From: CAVQCJ01 sp963849365
Lineage (GTDB): Bacteria > Actinomycetota > Actinomycetes > Prado026
Direction: 5' to 3'
Assembly: GCA_963849365.1 (NCBI GenBank)
Contig: CAWKHA010000004.1
Span: forward strand, 558,001-622,000
DNA: 64,000 nt
The stretch's first letter is position 1. Every line of letters begins with the position of its first letter. A model generated the notes under the pieces. That model was not told the origin of the DNA, searched no databases, and worked only from the letters and a program-made list of their open reading frames with translations. The translations under genes and the position numbers were made by a program. Positions 16,650 through 24,897 of the stretch are shown here, in pieces.

Positions 16650-17840
16650 TCAGCCGCGGGCGCCCAGCACGTGCTCGACGGCGAGCTGGTCCAGCCGCAC
16701 GTAGCCGTAGCCCGGCGCAGCGACGGCGTCCGCGTCGAACTCCTCGTACGCGTCCCGGTCCGCGAGCAGGTCACCGTAGGTCTCCCCGGGCGCCAGCGTC
16801 GGAACCGCCAGCTCCGGGATCCGGCTCGCGACCATCGCCTCGGCCACCTCCGGGTCGGCGCGGAACGCAGCGGCCCGCTCCTTCAGCAGCAGGTACGTAC
16901 GCATGTTCGCCGCCGCCGACGTCCACACGCCGTCGATGTCCTCGGTGCGGAGCGGTTTGTAGTCGAAGTGCCGAGGCCCTTCGTACGCGGGGCCGCCCCC
17001 GGGACCGCCGTTCTCCAGCAGGTCGACGAGGAAGAACGCGCTCAGCAGGTCGCCGTGCCCGAAGACCAGGTCCTGGTCGAACTTGATCCCGCGCTGACCG
17101 TTGAGGTCGATGTGGAACAGCTTGCGGTGCCAGAGCGCCTGCGCGATGCCGTGCACGAAGTTCAGGCCGGCCATCTGCTCGTGCCCGACCTCGGGGTTCA
17201 GTCCCACCATCGCGTGGTGCTCGAGGGAGTTGATGAACGCGAGCGCGTGCCCCACCGTCGGCAGCAGGATGTCCCCGCGCGGCTCGTTGGGCTTGGGCTC
17301 CAGCGCGAAGCGGATGCCGTACCCGCGGTCGAGGACGTACTGCGCGAGCAGGTCGAGACCTTCGCGGTAGCGCTCCAGCGCGACCCGCACGTCCTTGCCC
17401 GAGTCGGTCTCGGCGCCCTCGCGCCCGCCCCAGAAGACGTACGTCGTCGCGCCCAGCTCGGCGGCCAGGTCGAGGTTGCGCATCACCTTGCGCAGCGCGA
17501 ACCGGCGTACGTCACGCTTGTTGCTGGTGAAGGCGCCGTCCTTGAAGACCGGGTGGGTGAACAGGTTCGTCGTCATCATCGGCACGACGAGCCCGGTCTG
17601 GTCCAGGGCTTTGCGGAAGCGGGCGATGTGCTCGTCACGGTCGGCGTCGGACGAGCCGAACGGGATCAGGTCGTCGTCGTGGAACGTCACGCCGTAGGCC
17701 CCCAGCTCGGCGAGCCGGTGCACGCTCTCGACCGGGTCCAGCGCCGGGCGGGTGGCCTCGCCGAACGGGTCCCTGGCCGGCCAGCCGACCGTCCAGAGGC
17801 CGAATGTGAAGTGATCCCCCGGGGTGGGCTGCGCGGTCAT
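16650..17840 (-). CDS. xylA: Xylose isomerase
   Basis: 396-aa enzyme interconverting D-xylose and D-xylulose. Family motifs: catalytic His region GVTFHDDDLIPFG, VFWGGREGAE, EPKPNEPRGD (metal ligand Glu), GLNPEVGHEQMAGLN and LFHIDLNGQ, and DFDYKPLR-type HFDYKPLR near the C-terminus. Length and motifs match the actinobacterial class I enzyme. It is divergent from the ROK regulator gene, with an operator between them. No xylulokinase gene is adjacent, so it must be elsewhere. Confidence 0.97.
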   Translation of the reverse strand: MTAQPTPGDHFTFGLWTVGWPARDPFGEATRPALDPVESVHRLAELGAYGVTFHDDDLIPFGSSDADRDEHIARFRKALDQTGLVVPMMTTNLFTHPVFKDGAFTSNKRDVRRFALRKVMRNLDLAAELGATTYVFWGGREGAETDSGKDVRVALERYREGLDLLAQYVLDRGYGIRFALEPKPNEPRGDILLPTVGHALAFINSLEHHAMVGLNPEVGHEQMAGLNFVHGIAQALWHRKLFHIDLNGQRGIKFDQDLVFGHGDLLSAFFLVDLLENGGPGGGPAYEGPRHFDYKPLRTEDIDGVWTSAAANMRTYLLLKERAAAFRADPEVAEAMVASRIPELAVPTLAPGETYGDLLADRDAYEEFDADAVAAPGYGYVRLDQLAVEHVLGARG

Positions 17841-17860
17841 CGGGACCTCCTGCTGGCCAA

Positions 17861-17881
17861 TTAGTTCGCCCGTTGAACTTA
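17861..17881. promoter_or_regulatory. Candidate xyl operator
   Basis: TTAGTTC (17861-17867), a 7-bp spacer and GAACTTA (17875-17881) form an interrupted palindrome. The pattern is like the TTAGTTTN7AAACTAA boxes known for XylR-type ROK repressors. It lies in the 68-bp gap between the divergent xylA and ROK genes. Confidence 0.7.
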
Positions 17882-17908
17882 TGGCGGCGCTGTGGCAGTG
17901 TCAAGACC

Positions 17909-19198
17909 GTGCCGGAGCTGTTCGACGGACCGCCGGTCCGGGCGGAGCCCCTGGTCGCGCGCCAGCAGAGCCTGCGCGACCACAACCTCGCGGTCGTGCT
18001 GCGCCGAGTCGTCGACGCGCCGGCTCCGGTCTCCAGGGCCGAGATCGCCGCGGCGACCGGGCTGACCCGCTCGACGGTGTCCAACCTCGTCGAGACGCTC
18101 GTGGCGGCCGACCTGCTCGCCGAGGTGGGGCCCGGCCCGCGCGCAGGTGCCGGCGCCGGCCGCCCGGGGATCGGCCTGGTCCCGTCCGGCCGCCGGGTCG
18201 CGGGTCTGGGCCTCGAGCTCAACGTCGACTACCTGGCCGCCTGCGTGCTCGACCTCACCGGCGAGGTCCGGCACCGCACCGTGCTCCCGCGCGACCTGCG
18301 CGGGCTGGGCCCGGCCCGCGCCGTGGGCGCCCTCGCCCGGTTGGCCCGGCGCGCGCTGGCCGACGCCGCCGACCAGTGCCTGTCCGTCTGCGGTGCGACC
18401 GTCGCGCTCCCCGGTCTCGTGCACGCGCCGGACGGGCTGCTCCGGCTGGCCCCGAACCTGCAGTGGCGCGACGTCGACGTCCTCGCCCTGCTGCGGCGCG
18501 AGCCCGCGCTGGCCGCCCTGGCCAGCGGCGGTGGTCTCAACGTGGACAACGAGGCCAACCTCGCCGCGCTCGGCGAGCTGTACGCGGGCCGCCGGCACGC
18601 GGGTGCGCAGCCCGCCCCGGAGAGCTTCTTGTACGTCTCCGGCGAGATCGGCGTCGGGGCGGGACTGGTGCTGGACGGGCGGATCTTCCGCGGTACGCAC
18701 GGCTGGGGCGGGGAGATCGGGCACCTGCCGGTCGACCCGGAGGGGCCGCCCTGCCGGTGCGGGTCGCGCGGCTGCCTCGAACAGGTGGCCGGGCAGGAGG
18801 CGATCCTGCGCCGGGCCGGGCTGACCGTCCAGGCGGGGACGTCGATGGCGGGACGGCCCGCCGTCGCGCAGCTCGTCGAGTCGGCGCAGGCCGGCGACGC
18901 CAGGCTGCTCGGCGCGCTGGACGAGGCCGGCCGGGCCCTGGGCCTGGCCGTCTCCGCGGTCGTCAACGTCGTCGACGTGGACACGGTGGTGCTCGGCGGT
19001 CTGTACGCCGCGCTCGCCCGGTGGGTGGCGCCGGTGGTTCAGGAGGAGGTGGCCCGGCGGGTACTGGCCCACGCCTGGTCACCGGTCACCGTCCGGGTGA
19101 GCGCGCTCGGCGGCGACGCGGCGACCCTCGGTGCCGCCGGTGCCGTCGTCCGGTCCGTCGTCGACCGCCCAGCCGAAACCCTGCGCGTCCTCGGGTAG
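17909..19198 (+). CDS. ROK-family transcriptional regulator (XylR-like)
   Basis: About 429-aa repressor. The N-terminal helix-turn-helix (SRAEIAATGLTRSTVSNLV-type, about residues 42-70) is followed by a sugar-kinase-like ROK domain. Motifs: GLELNVDYLAA, VALPGLV, NVDNEANLAALGE, EIGVGAGLVLDG, HGWGGEIGHLPVD and the zinc-site CRCGSRGCLEQ. The GTG at 17909 is chosen; the open frame also allows a TTG at 17873, which falls within the operator. Divergence from xylA indicates it controls xylose use. Confidence 0.9.
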   Translation: MPELFDGPPVRAEPLVARQQSLRDHNLAVVLRRVVDAPAPVSRAEIAAATGLTRSTVSNLVETLVAADLLAEVGPGPRAGAGAGRPGIGLVPSGRRVAGLGLELNVDYLAACVLDLTGEVRHRTVLPRDLRGLGPARAVGALARLARRALADAADQCLSVCGATVALPGLVHAPDGLLRLAPNLQWRDVDVLALLRREPALAALASGGGLNVDNEANLAALGELYAGRRHAGAQPAPESFLYVSGEIGVGAGLVLDGRIFRGTHGWGGEIGHLPVDPEGPPCRCGSRGCLEQVAGQEAILRRAGLTVQAGTSMAGRPAVAQLVESAQAGDARLLGALDEAGRALGLAVSAVVNVVDVDTVVLGGLYAALARWVAPVVQEEVARRVLAHAWSPVTVRVSALGGDAATLGAAGAVVRSVVDRPAETLRVLG

Positions 19199-19223
19199 CC
19201 CCCGTTGCATACGGCAGCGGGGG
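19199..19223. terminator. Terminator between ROK gene and exporter
   Basis: Stem CCCCCGTTGC (19199-19208) / GCAGCGGGGG (19214-19223) with one G-T pair and a 5-nt loop, just after the ROK stop codon and before the convergent exporter stop. It probably acts in both directions. Confidence 0.65.
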
Positions 19224-19224
19224 A

Positions 19225-20934
19225 CTAGAGCAGCCCCGCGGCCTCGGCGGCCTCGGCGGCGTCGGACTCCCGCTGCGCCATCGCCGACTGCGTCCGCAGC
19301 GGCACCTCCGGCAGGAACAGCAGCACAACGAACGCGATGGACAGGACTCCTGCGCCGAGCCAGAAGACGGTGTGCATGGCGTCGGAGAACCCGACCTTGA
19401 ACGGGTGGGCCAGCACGTCGGACAGCTTCTGGATGAAGGACGAGTCGTTGAGCGCGTTGGCCGCGTTCGCGCCGGCTCCCCCGCCGGCTGCGCCCGACGT
19501 CAGGGCGTCGACGACCTGCTTGTCGGCCGGGTTCGCCAGCACCGACGGGTCCTTGAGAGCTGCCTGGAAGGCCGGCGTCTGCGCGGCCTTCCCGAACGCC
19601 GAGGCGATCTTGTCGCCCACCGTCGAGAACAGCACCGAGAGGAAGACCGCCGTCCCCAGCGTGCCGCCCATCTGGCGGAAGAACGTCGACGACGCGGTGG
19701 CCACGCCCACGTCGGTCGGCGGCATGGCGTTCTGGACCGCGAGCACCACCGGCTGCATGACCAGGCCGAGGCCGAGGCCGAAGACGGTCATGAACACGGC
19801 CGTCTCCCAGAACGGGGTGTCGGCGCCGATACGGGTGAACAGCACCGCGCCGAACACCATCAGCGCCGAGCCGATCACCGGGTAGATCTTGTAGCGCCCG
19901 GTGCGCGAGATCATCTGGCCGGCGACCACCGAGCCGAGCATGATCCCGGCGACCAGCGGCACCGTCAGCAGACCCGCCTTCGTCGGCGAGGCGCCCTTGA
20001 CGATCTGCAGGTACAGCGGCAGCGACACGATGACGCCGAACATCCCCGCTCCGGTGATGAGCCCGACGACCGACGTCATCGAGAACGTCCTGTTGCGGAA
20101 CATCCGGAGCGGGATGAGTGCGTCGTCGCCGGCCCAGGACTCGGCCCACACGAACAGGCCGAGGCCGACCAGGCCGAGGAGGTAGCAGCCGACCGCTCCT
20201 GGCGACGTCCAGCCCCAGCCGCGACCCTGCTCCGCCACGATGAGCAGCGGGACGAGTCCCACGGTCAGCGCGAAGGCGCCCTGCCAGTCGATGCGGTGGT
20301 CGAGCCTGGTGTGCGGGATGTTCAGCACCCTGGCGACGACGACCAGGGCGGCGATCGCGATCGGGACGTTGACCAGGAACACCCAGCGCCATCCCGCGAT
20401 GCCGAGGATCGCGGCCTGGCCGGCGAAGAAGCCGCCGACGACCGGCCCGATCACCGACGACGTTCCGAAGACGGCCAGGAAGTAGCCCTGGTATCGGGCC
20501 CGCTCTCGCGGCGGCACGATGTCGGCCATGATCGCCAGCGCCAGCGTGAACAGACCGCCGGCCCCCAGCCCCTGCAGGGCGCGGAACGCCGCCAGCATGT
20601 ACATCGACGTGGAGAGGGTGCACAGGACGGACCCGACCAGGAAGACCGAGATCGCGATGAGGAACATCGGCTTGCGGCCGTAGATGTCCGAGAGCTTGCC
20701 GTACAGCGGGGTCGTGATCGTCGCGGTGATGAGGTACGCGGTGGTGACCCAGGCCTGGATCGACAGGCCGTGCAGGTCGTCGCCGATGGTGCGCATCGCC
20801 GAGGCGACGATGGTCTGGTCGAGGGCGGCGAGGAACATGCCGAGCATGAGCCCGGACATGATCGACAGGATCTGCCGGTGGGTGAGCTCGGTGCCGGCCG
20901 GCGCAGTCGCGCGGCCGGTGGGTGTGCTGGTCAC
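19225..20934 (-). CDS. MFS drug exporter, DHA2 family (14 TM)
   Basis: 569-aa proton-driven multidrug exporter. DHA2 features: LAALDQTIVASAMRTI in TM1, the loop motif LYGKLSDIYGRKPMFLIA, RALQGLGAGGLFTLALA (motif C region) and about 14 hydrophobic segments. A longer extracytoplasmic loop (about residues 425-500, Ala/Gly/Asn-rich) lies before the last TM. The GTG at 20934 overlaps the MarR stop (GTGA), so it is co-transcribed with and probably repressed by that regulator. Substrates cannot be read from sequence. Confidence 0.94.
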   Translation of the reverse strand: MTSTPTGRATAPAGTELTHRQILSIMSGLMLGMFLAALDQTIVASAMRTIGDDLHGLSIQAWVTTAYLITATITTPLYGKLSDIYGRKPMFLIAISVFLVGSVLCTLSTSMYMLAAFRALQGLGAGGLFTLALAIMADIVPPRERARYQGYFLAVFGTSSVIGPVVGGFFAGQAAILGIAGWRWVFLVNVPIAIAALVVVARVLNIPHTRLDHRIDWQGAFALTVGLVPLLIVAEQGRGWGWTSPGAVGCYLLGLVGLGLFVWAESWAGDDALIPLRMFRNRTFSMTSVVGLITGAGMFGVIVSLPLYLQIVKGASPTKAGLLTVPLVAGIMLGSVVAGQMISRTGRYKIYPVIGSALMVFGAVLFTRIGADTPFWETAVFMTVFGLGLGLVMQPVVLAVQNAMPPTDVGVATASSTFFRQMGGTLGTAVFLSVLFSTVGDKIASAFGKAAQTPAFQAALKDPSVLANPADKQVVDALTSGAAGGGAGANAANALNDSSFIQKLSDVLAHPFKVGFSDAMHTVFWLGAGVLSIAFVVLLFLPEVPLRTQSAMAQRESDAAEAAEAAGLL

Positions 20935-21449
20935 GACGTCTCCGTACGGGTCGACGGGCGGTCAGGCTGGGCCTGCACGGCGGGGTGGTGCGCGGTGACG
21001 GTGGCGGCGAAGGAGTGCGCGAACCGCTCGAGCAGCTCGGCGAACCGCTCGCGGTCGTCGGCCGACCATCCCTGGGTCATCCGGGCCAGCAGCTGGTCGC
21101 GCATGCGCATGCGGTCGGCGAAGACTTCGCGGCCGGCGTCGGTGACGGCGAGCAGGGTCGCGCGGCGGTCCTCGGGGTCGGGCTCGCGGACGATCAGGCC
21201 CTGGTCCACCAGCGCAGCCACCTGCCGGCTCACCGTCGACGGGTCGCTGTACACGGCCTCGGCCAGCAGGTTGGCGCGCAGCGGGCCGGACTCGACCAGG
21301 ACGAACAGGAGCCCCATGGCGTGGAAGACGCCACCGCTGGCCGCGTCTTGGGCCTTGGCCCGCCCGGCGGCGCGCATGAGCGTGGACATGGCGAGCCCGA
21401 TCCGGCGCGTCGCCTCGGCCTGCCCGTGAGTGGGCTCATATAGTTGCAT
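20931..21449 (-). CDS. MarR-family repressor of the exporter
   Basis: 172-aa winged-helix regulator. Core: LRANLLAEAVYSDPSTVSRQ (helix-turn-helix), VAALVDQGLIVREPDPEDRR (wing) and a C-terminal dimer helix. The ATG at 21449 is chosen (MQLYEPTHGQAEATRRIG). It lies inside the spacer of a perfect 15-bp inverted repeat, so the message is probably leaderless and the repressor would occlude its own start site. Confidence 0.9.
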   Translation of the reverse strand: MQLYEPTHGQAEATRRIGLAMSTLMRAAGRAKAQDAASGGVFHAMGLLFVLVESGPLRANLLAEAVYSDPSTVSRQVAALVDQGLIVREPDPEDRRATLLAVTDAGREVFADRMRMRDQLLARMTQGWSADDRERFAELLERFAHSFAATVTAHHPAVQAQPDRPSTRTETS

Positions 21450-21471
21450 GACACACGCAACTATATGAGCC
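21433..21471. promoter_or_regulatory. MarR operator spanning the start codon
   Basis: Perfect 15-bp arms GGCTCATATAGTTGC (21433-21447) and GCAACTATATGAGCC (21457-21471) around a 9-bp spacer. The regulator's ATG straddles the left arm and spacer. The AT-rich ATATAG cores stand out and can supply a -10 element. Autoregulation is inferred. Confidence 0.85.
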
Positions 21472-21487
21472 ACTCGGCAGCCACGCA

Positions 21488-21534
21488 ACCTACGGGCAGG
21501 TAAGGCCGGAAAGCGGCCGTACCTGCCCGTAGGT
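21488..21534. repeat. Hairpin repeat, family 2, copy 2 (methyltransferase terminator)
   Basis: Arms 21488-21508 and 21514-21534 match at 20 of 21 positions (ACCTACGGGCAGGTAAGGCCG). It is 25 nt past the methyltransferase stop and closely matches the element at 4391-4437, including the CTG that follows. Confidence 0.85.
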
Positions 21535-21558
21535 CTGAGGGAGGGAGGGGGGAGGGGC

Positions 21559-22623
21559 TCAGGGGCGAGCCTCGTACACGATGTTGAAGGGGGTCTCGGC
21601 GGCGCGGCGGAACCGGGTGAAGCCGGCCTGGGAGACGATCGCCCGGATCGCGGCCTCGCCCGCCTGGGCACCGAGGGTGTGCACGCCACCCTGCGACTTG
21701 GCGTTCGGGACGCACAGCAGCGTCGAGAACGAGTAGTAGACGCGGCCGACCGGGTTCAGGTTGTCGGTGACGTCGTCGCCGGCGTACGGCTCGACGATCA
21801 GCCACGTGCCGTCGTCGGCCAGCGACTCCCGCACGTGCCTGGACGCGGCGAGCGGGTCACCCATGTCGTGCAGGCAGTCGAAGGTCGCGACCAGGTCGTA
21901 CCCGGTGCCGCCGAAGGTCTGCGCGCTGGCGACCTCGAACGAGACCCGGTCGCTCACGCCGGCGTCCGCCGCCCGCTTGCGGGCCGCCTCGATGGACCCG
22001 TCGTGGTAGTCCGAGCCGGTCAGCGTCGACTTCGGGTACGCCTGCGCCAGCAGCACCGTCGAGGCACCCAGCCCGCAGCCGATGTCGGCCACCTTGGCGC
22101 CGGCTCTCAGCTTGTCCTCGACGCCCTCGAGCGCCGGGATCCACGACGGCACGAGGTTGGCGATGTACCCCGGGCGGAAGAACCGCTCGCAGCCGACGAA
22201 GACGTCGTCGTCGTGCTCGTGCCAGCCCATCCCGGCCCCGGTGCGGAACGCCTCGGCGATCCGCGGCTGGGCGTGCAGCGCGCCGAGCGCGAGCTGGAAC
22301 GCGCCCGGGGCGTAGATGGCGCCGTCGGGGTCGGTCAGCGCGAACGCCTGCTCGGTGGTCAGCGAGAAGGCGTCCGACGCCGGGTCGTACTCGATGTAGC
22401 CGCTGGCCGCCTGCCCGCGGGCCCACTCCCGCACGTACCGGGCGTCGGTGCCGGTGCGCCCCGCCAGCTCCTCGGCCGTCGCCGGGCTGCCCAGCAGCCC
22501 GCGGTACAGCCCGAGCTGGTCACCCAGCACGACCGACCCGGCGGCCGCCGTCGCGCCCAGGTCCCCCACGAACTTGTGGAGGAAGTCCATCAGCTTGCCC
22601 TCGTCCAGTGCCGTTGCCGTCAT
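21559..22623 (-). CDS. SAM-dependent methyltransferase with N-terminal winged helix (Rv2258c-like)
   Basis: 354-aa enzyme. The N-terminal about 95 residues form the winged-helix-like dimer domain of this group (LGLYRGLLGSPATAEELAGR, then YVREWARGQAASGYIEYD). Class I motifs follow: motif I VADIGCGLGASTVLLA (about 180), acidic SDYHDGSIEAARKRA, and LVATFDCLHDMGDP. Substrate unknown. It is divergent from the hydrolase-glycosyltransferase gene (157-bp gap), suggesting a shared secondary-metabolite or detoxification function. Confidence 0.88.
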   Translation of the reverse strand: MTATALDEGKLMDFLHKFVGDLGATAAAGSVVLGDQLGLYRGLLGSPATAEELAGRTGTDARYVREWARGQAASGYIEYDPASDAFSLTTEQAFALTDPDGAIYAPGAFQLALGALHAQPRIAEAFRTGAGMGWHEHDDDVFVGCERFFRPGYIANLVPSWIPALEGVEDKLRAGAKVADIGCGLGASTVLLAQAYPKSTLTGSDYHDGSIEAARKRAADAGVSDRVSFEVASAQTFGGTGYDLVATFDCLHDMGDPLAASRHVRESLADDGTWLIVEPYAGDDVTDNLNPVGRVYYSFSTLLCVPNAKSQGGVHTLGAQAGEAAIRAIVSQAGFTRFRRAAETPFNIVYEARP

Positions 22624-22779
22624 CGTCGCCTCCGGGGAACGTCGGTGCCGGACCTGCTCCGGCAGCGACGAGGCTGCCCAAGGGGGTTGCACCGGCGTTG
22701 CGATGCCGCTGCAATGCCAGGAAGGACGCTGGCCTTCGCACCGCTGAGCGGCTGCGGTCGTCCGAGGGAGGTCCCGTCC

Positions 22780-24897
22780 ATGCGCGCCAGGTACCCCGAA
22801 CACGAGGGCTTCGTGGAGAACGACGGCCTCAAGATCGCCTTCGAGGTGTACGGGGACGGCGAGCGCACGGTCGTCTTCCCGCCGGTGGACCCGATCGTCC
22901 ACAACAGGATCTGGAAGGGCCAGATCCCGTACCTGTCCCGCTACGCGCGCGTGGTGACGATCGACCCGCGCGGCAACGGCCGCTCGGACCGCACCACCGA
23001 CCCGCAGCTGCTCCGGGACGAGTGCTTCATGGCCGACACCCTGGCCGTGATGGACGCGGTCGGCGTCGACAAGGCGCTGCTCGTGGCGATCTGCTCGAGC
23101 TCGTGGTGGTCGTTCCTGGCAGCTGCCCGCCATCCGGACCGGGTCCTCGGCGTCGCCAGCCTGGCCACCTACGTCCCGTACCTGACCCCGCCGATACCGC
23201 AACGGATCGGGATCCCGTGGGACGAGGAGCTGGACACCGACGAGGGCTGGGCCAAGGAGAACAAGTACTACTGGCAGCGCGACTACCCCGGCTACACCGA
23301 GTTCTTCTTCCAGCAGCTGCTGCCCGAGCCGCACTCGACCAAGCAGTGGGAGGACGCGGTCGGCTGGGCCGCCGAGAGCGACGTCGAGGTCCAGATCGCG
23401 GCCGCCGAGGCGGCGCAGTGCGTCAAGAACCGGGAGGAGTCCGAGCAGGTCCTGCGCAGCATCTCCTGCCCGGTCCTGACCGTGCACGGCGACGACGACC
23501 GCTGCCAGCCGCTCCAGCGCAGCCTCACCGCCGCCGAGCTCACCGGCGGGCGCTCGGTCATCCTGGAGGGGGCGGGGCACCTGCCGCAGGCCCGCTACCC
23601 CGTGCAGGTCAACCGGCTGCTGCACGAGTTCCTCGACGAGGTCGCCCCGCTGCCCCTGGCCCGACGGCCGCTGCGGACGCGCACGACCGCCACCCGCCAG
23701 CCGCGAGCGCTTTTCCTGTCCTCGCCGATCGGGCTCGGCCACGCCCGCCGTGACCTGGGCATCGCCCGGTCGCTGCGCTCCTTGAGGCCGGACGTGCGGG
23801 TGGACTGGCTCACGCAGCCCCCGGTCGACCGGTTCCTGTCCGGGTACGGCGAGCAGGTGCACCCGGCATCCGCGCTGCTGGCGAGCGAGTCCGCGCACGT
23901 CGAGTCCCAGTCCGGCGAGCACGACCTGCACGCCTTCCAGGCCGTACGGGACATGGACGAGATCCTCGTCAGCAACTTCATGGTGTTCGCCGAGGTCGTC
24001 GAGGCGGGCCAGTACGACCTGGTCATCGGCGACGAGGCCTGGGACGTGGACCACTTCCTGCACGAGCACCCCGAGCTGAAGCGGACCGCGTTCGCCTGGC
24101 TGACCGACTTCGTGGGATGGCTGCCGTTCCCGGACGGCGGCGAGCGCGAGGCCGAGCTGGCCACGGACTACAACTCCGAGATGGTCGAGCACCTGGCCCG
24201 GGCGCCGCGGGTCCGGGACCGGTCGCTGTTCGTCGGCGACCCCGAGGACGTCGTACCGGACGGCCTCGGAGCGGGACTGCCGTCGATCCGCGAGTGGACC
24301 GAGTCGACGTACGAGTTCTGCGGCTACGTCACGGGCTTCGAGCCGCTGGCCGACGCCGACCGCGCCGGCGTCCGCGCCGAGCTCGGCTACCGCGACGACG
24401 AGCAGGTCTGCGTGGTGACGGTCGGCGGGTCCGGCGTGGGCCAGGACCTGCTGCGGCGGGTGGTGTCGGCGTACCCGCAGGCGCGCGCCCAGGTGCCCGG
24501 GCTGCGCATGGTCGTCGTGGCGGGGCCACGCATCGACCCGGCCTCGGTCCCGGCTGCCGAGGGGCTCGAGGTGCGCGGGTACGTGCACGACCTGTGGCGG
24601 CACCTGGCCGTGTGCGACCTCGCCGTCGTGCAGGGCGGCCTCACCACGACGATGGAGCTCACCGCGAACCGGCGCCCGTTCCTCTACGTCCCGCTCCGGC
24701 ACCACTTCGAGCAGCAGTTCCACGTGCGGCACCGGCTGGAGCGGCACCGGGCCGGCCGCATGGTCGACTACGAGGCCACCGGGCCGGAGCAGCTCGCCGC
24801 GGCGATCGCCGCCGAGATCGGGCGCCCTGTCGACTACGCGCCGGTGCCCTCCGACGGCGCCGACCGGGTCGCCGCCCGCCTCGCCGGACTGCTGTGA
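22780..24897 (+). CDS. Fusion of alpha/beta hydrolase and MGT-like glycosyltransferase
   Basis: 705-aa two-domain protein. Residues about 1-290 form an alpha/beta hydrolase: IDPRGNGRSD oxyanion region, nucleophile elbow AICSSSWW (degenerate GxSxG), acid TVHGDDDRC and histidine EGAGHLPQA. A basic linker (about 290-305) leads to a GT-B glycosyltransferase (about 306-705). That part contains SSPIGLGHARRDLGIARSL, a middle section with VTVGGSGVGQDLL, and the donor-side VVQGGLTTTMELTANRRP. The ATG at 22780 has AGGGAGG 8 nt upstream. Its last 64 bp overlap the convergent SARP gene. The domain pairing is unusual; the substrate is unknown. Confidence 0.85.
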   Translation: MRARYPEHEGFVENDGLKIAFEVYGDGERTVVFPPVDPIVHNRIWKGQIPYLSRYARVVTIDPRGNGRSDRTTDPQLLRDECFMADTLAVMDAVGVDKALLVAICSSSWWSFLAAARHPDRVLGVASLATYVPYLTPPIPQRIGIPWDEELDTDEGWAKENKYYWQRDYPGYTEFFFQQLLPEPHSTKQWEDAVGWAAESDVEVQIAAAEAAQCVKNREESEQVLRSISCPVLTVHGDDDRCQPLQRSLTAAELTGGRSVILEGAGHLPQARYPVQVNRLLHEFLDEVAPLPLARRPLRTRTTATRQPRALFLSSPIGLGHARRDLGIARSLRSLRPDVRVDWLTQPPVDRFLSGYGEQVHPASALLASESAHVESQSGEHDLHAFQAVRDMDEILVSNFMVFAEVVEAGQYDLVIGDEAWDVDHFLHEHPELKRTAFAWLTDFVGWLPFPDGGEREAELATDYNSEMVEHLARAPRVRDRSLFVGDPEDVVPDGLGAGLPSIREWTESTYEFCGYVTGFEPLADADRAGVRAELGYRDDEQVCVVTVGGSGVGQDLLRRVVSAYPQARAQVPGLRMVVVAGPRIDPASVPAAEGLEVRGYVHDLWRHLAVCDLAVVQGGLTTTMELTANRRPFLYVPLRHHFEQQFHVRHRLERHRAGRMVDYEATGPEQLAAAIAAEIGRPVDYAPVPSDGADRVAARLAGLL

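Noticed and set aside
17824..21429. 1201-codon plus-strand frame
   Set aside because: It runs across the ROK gene in another frame and antisense to the MFS and MarR genes; no motif supports it.
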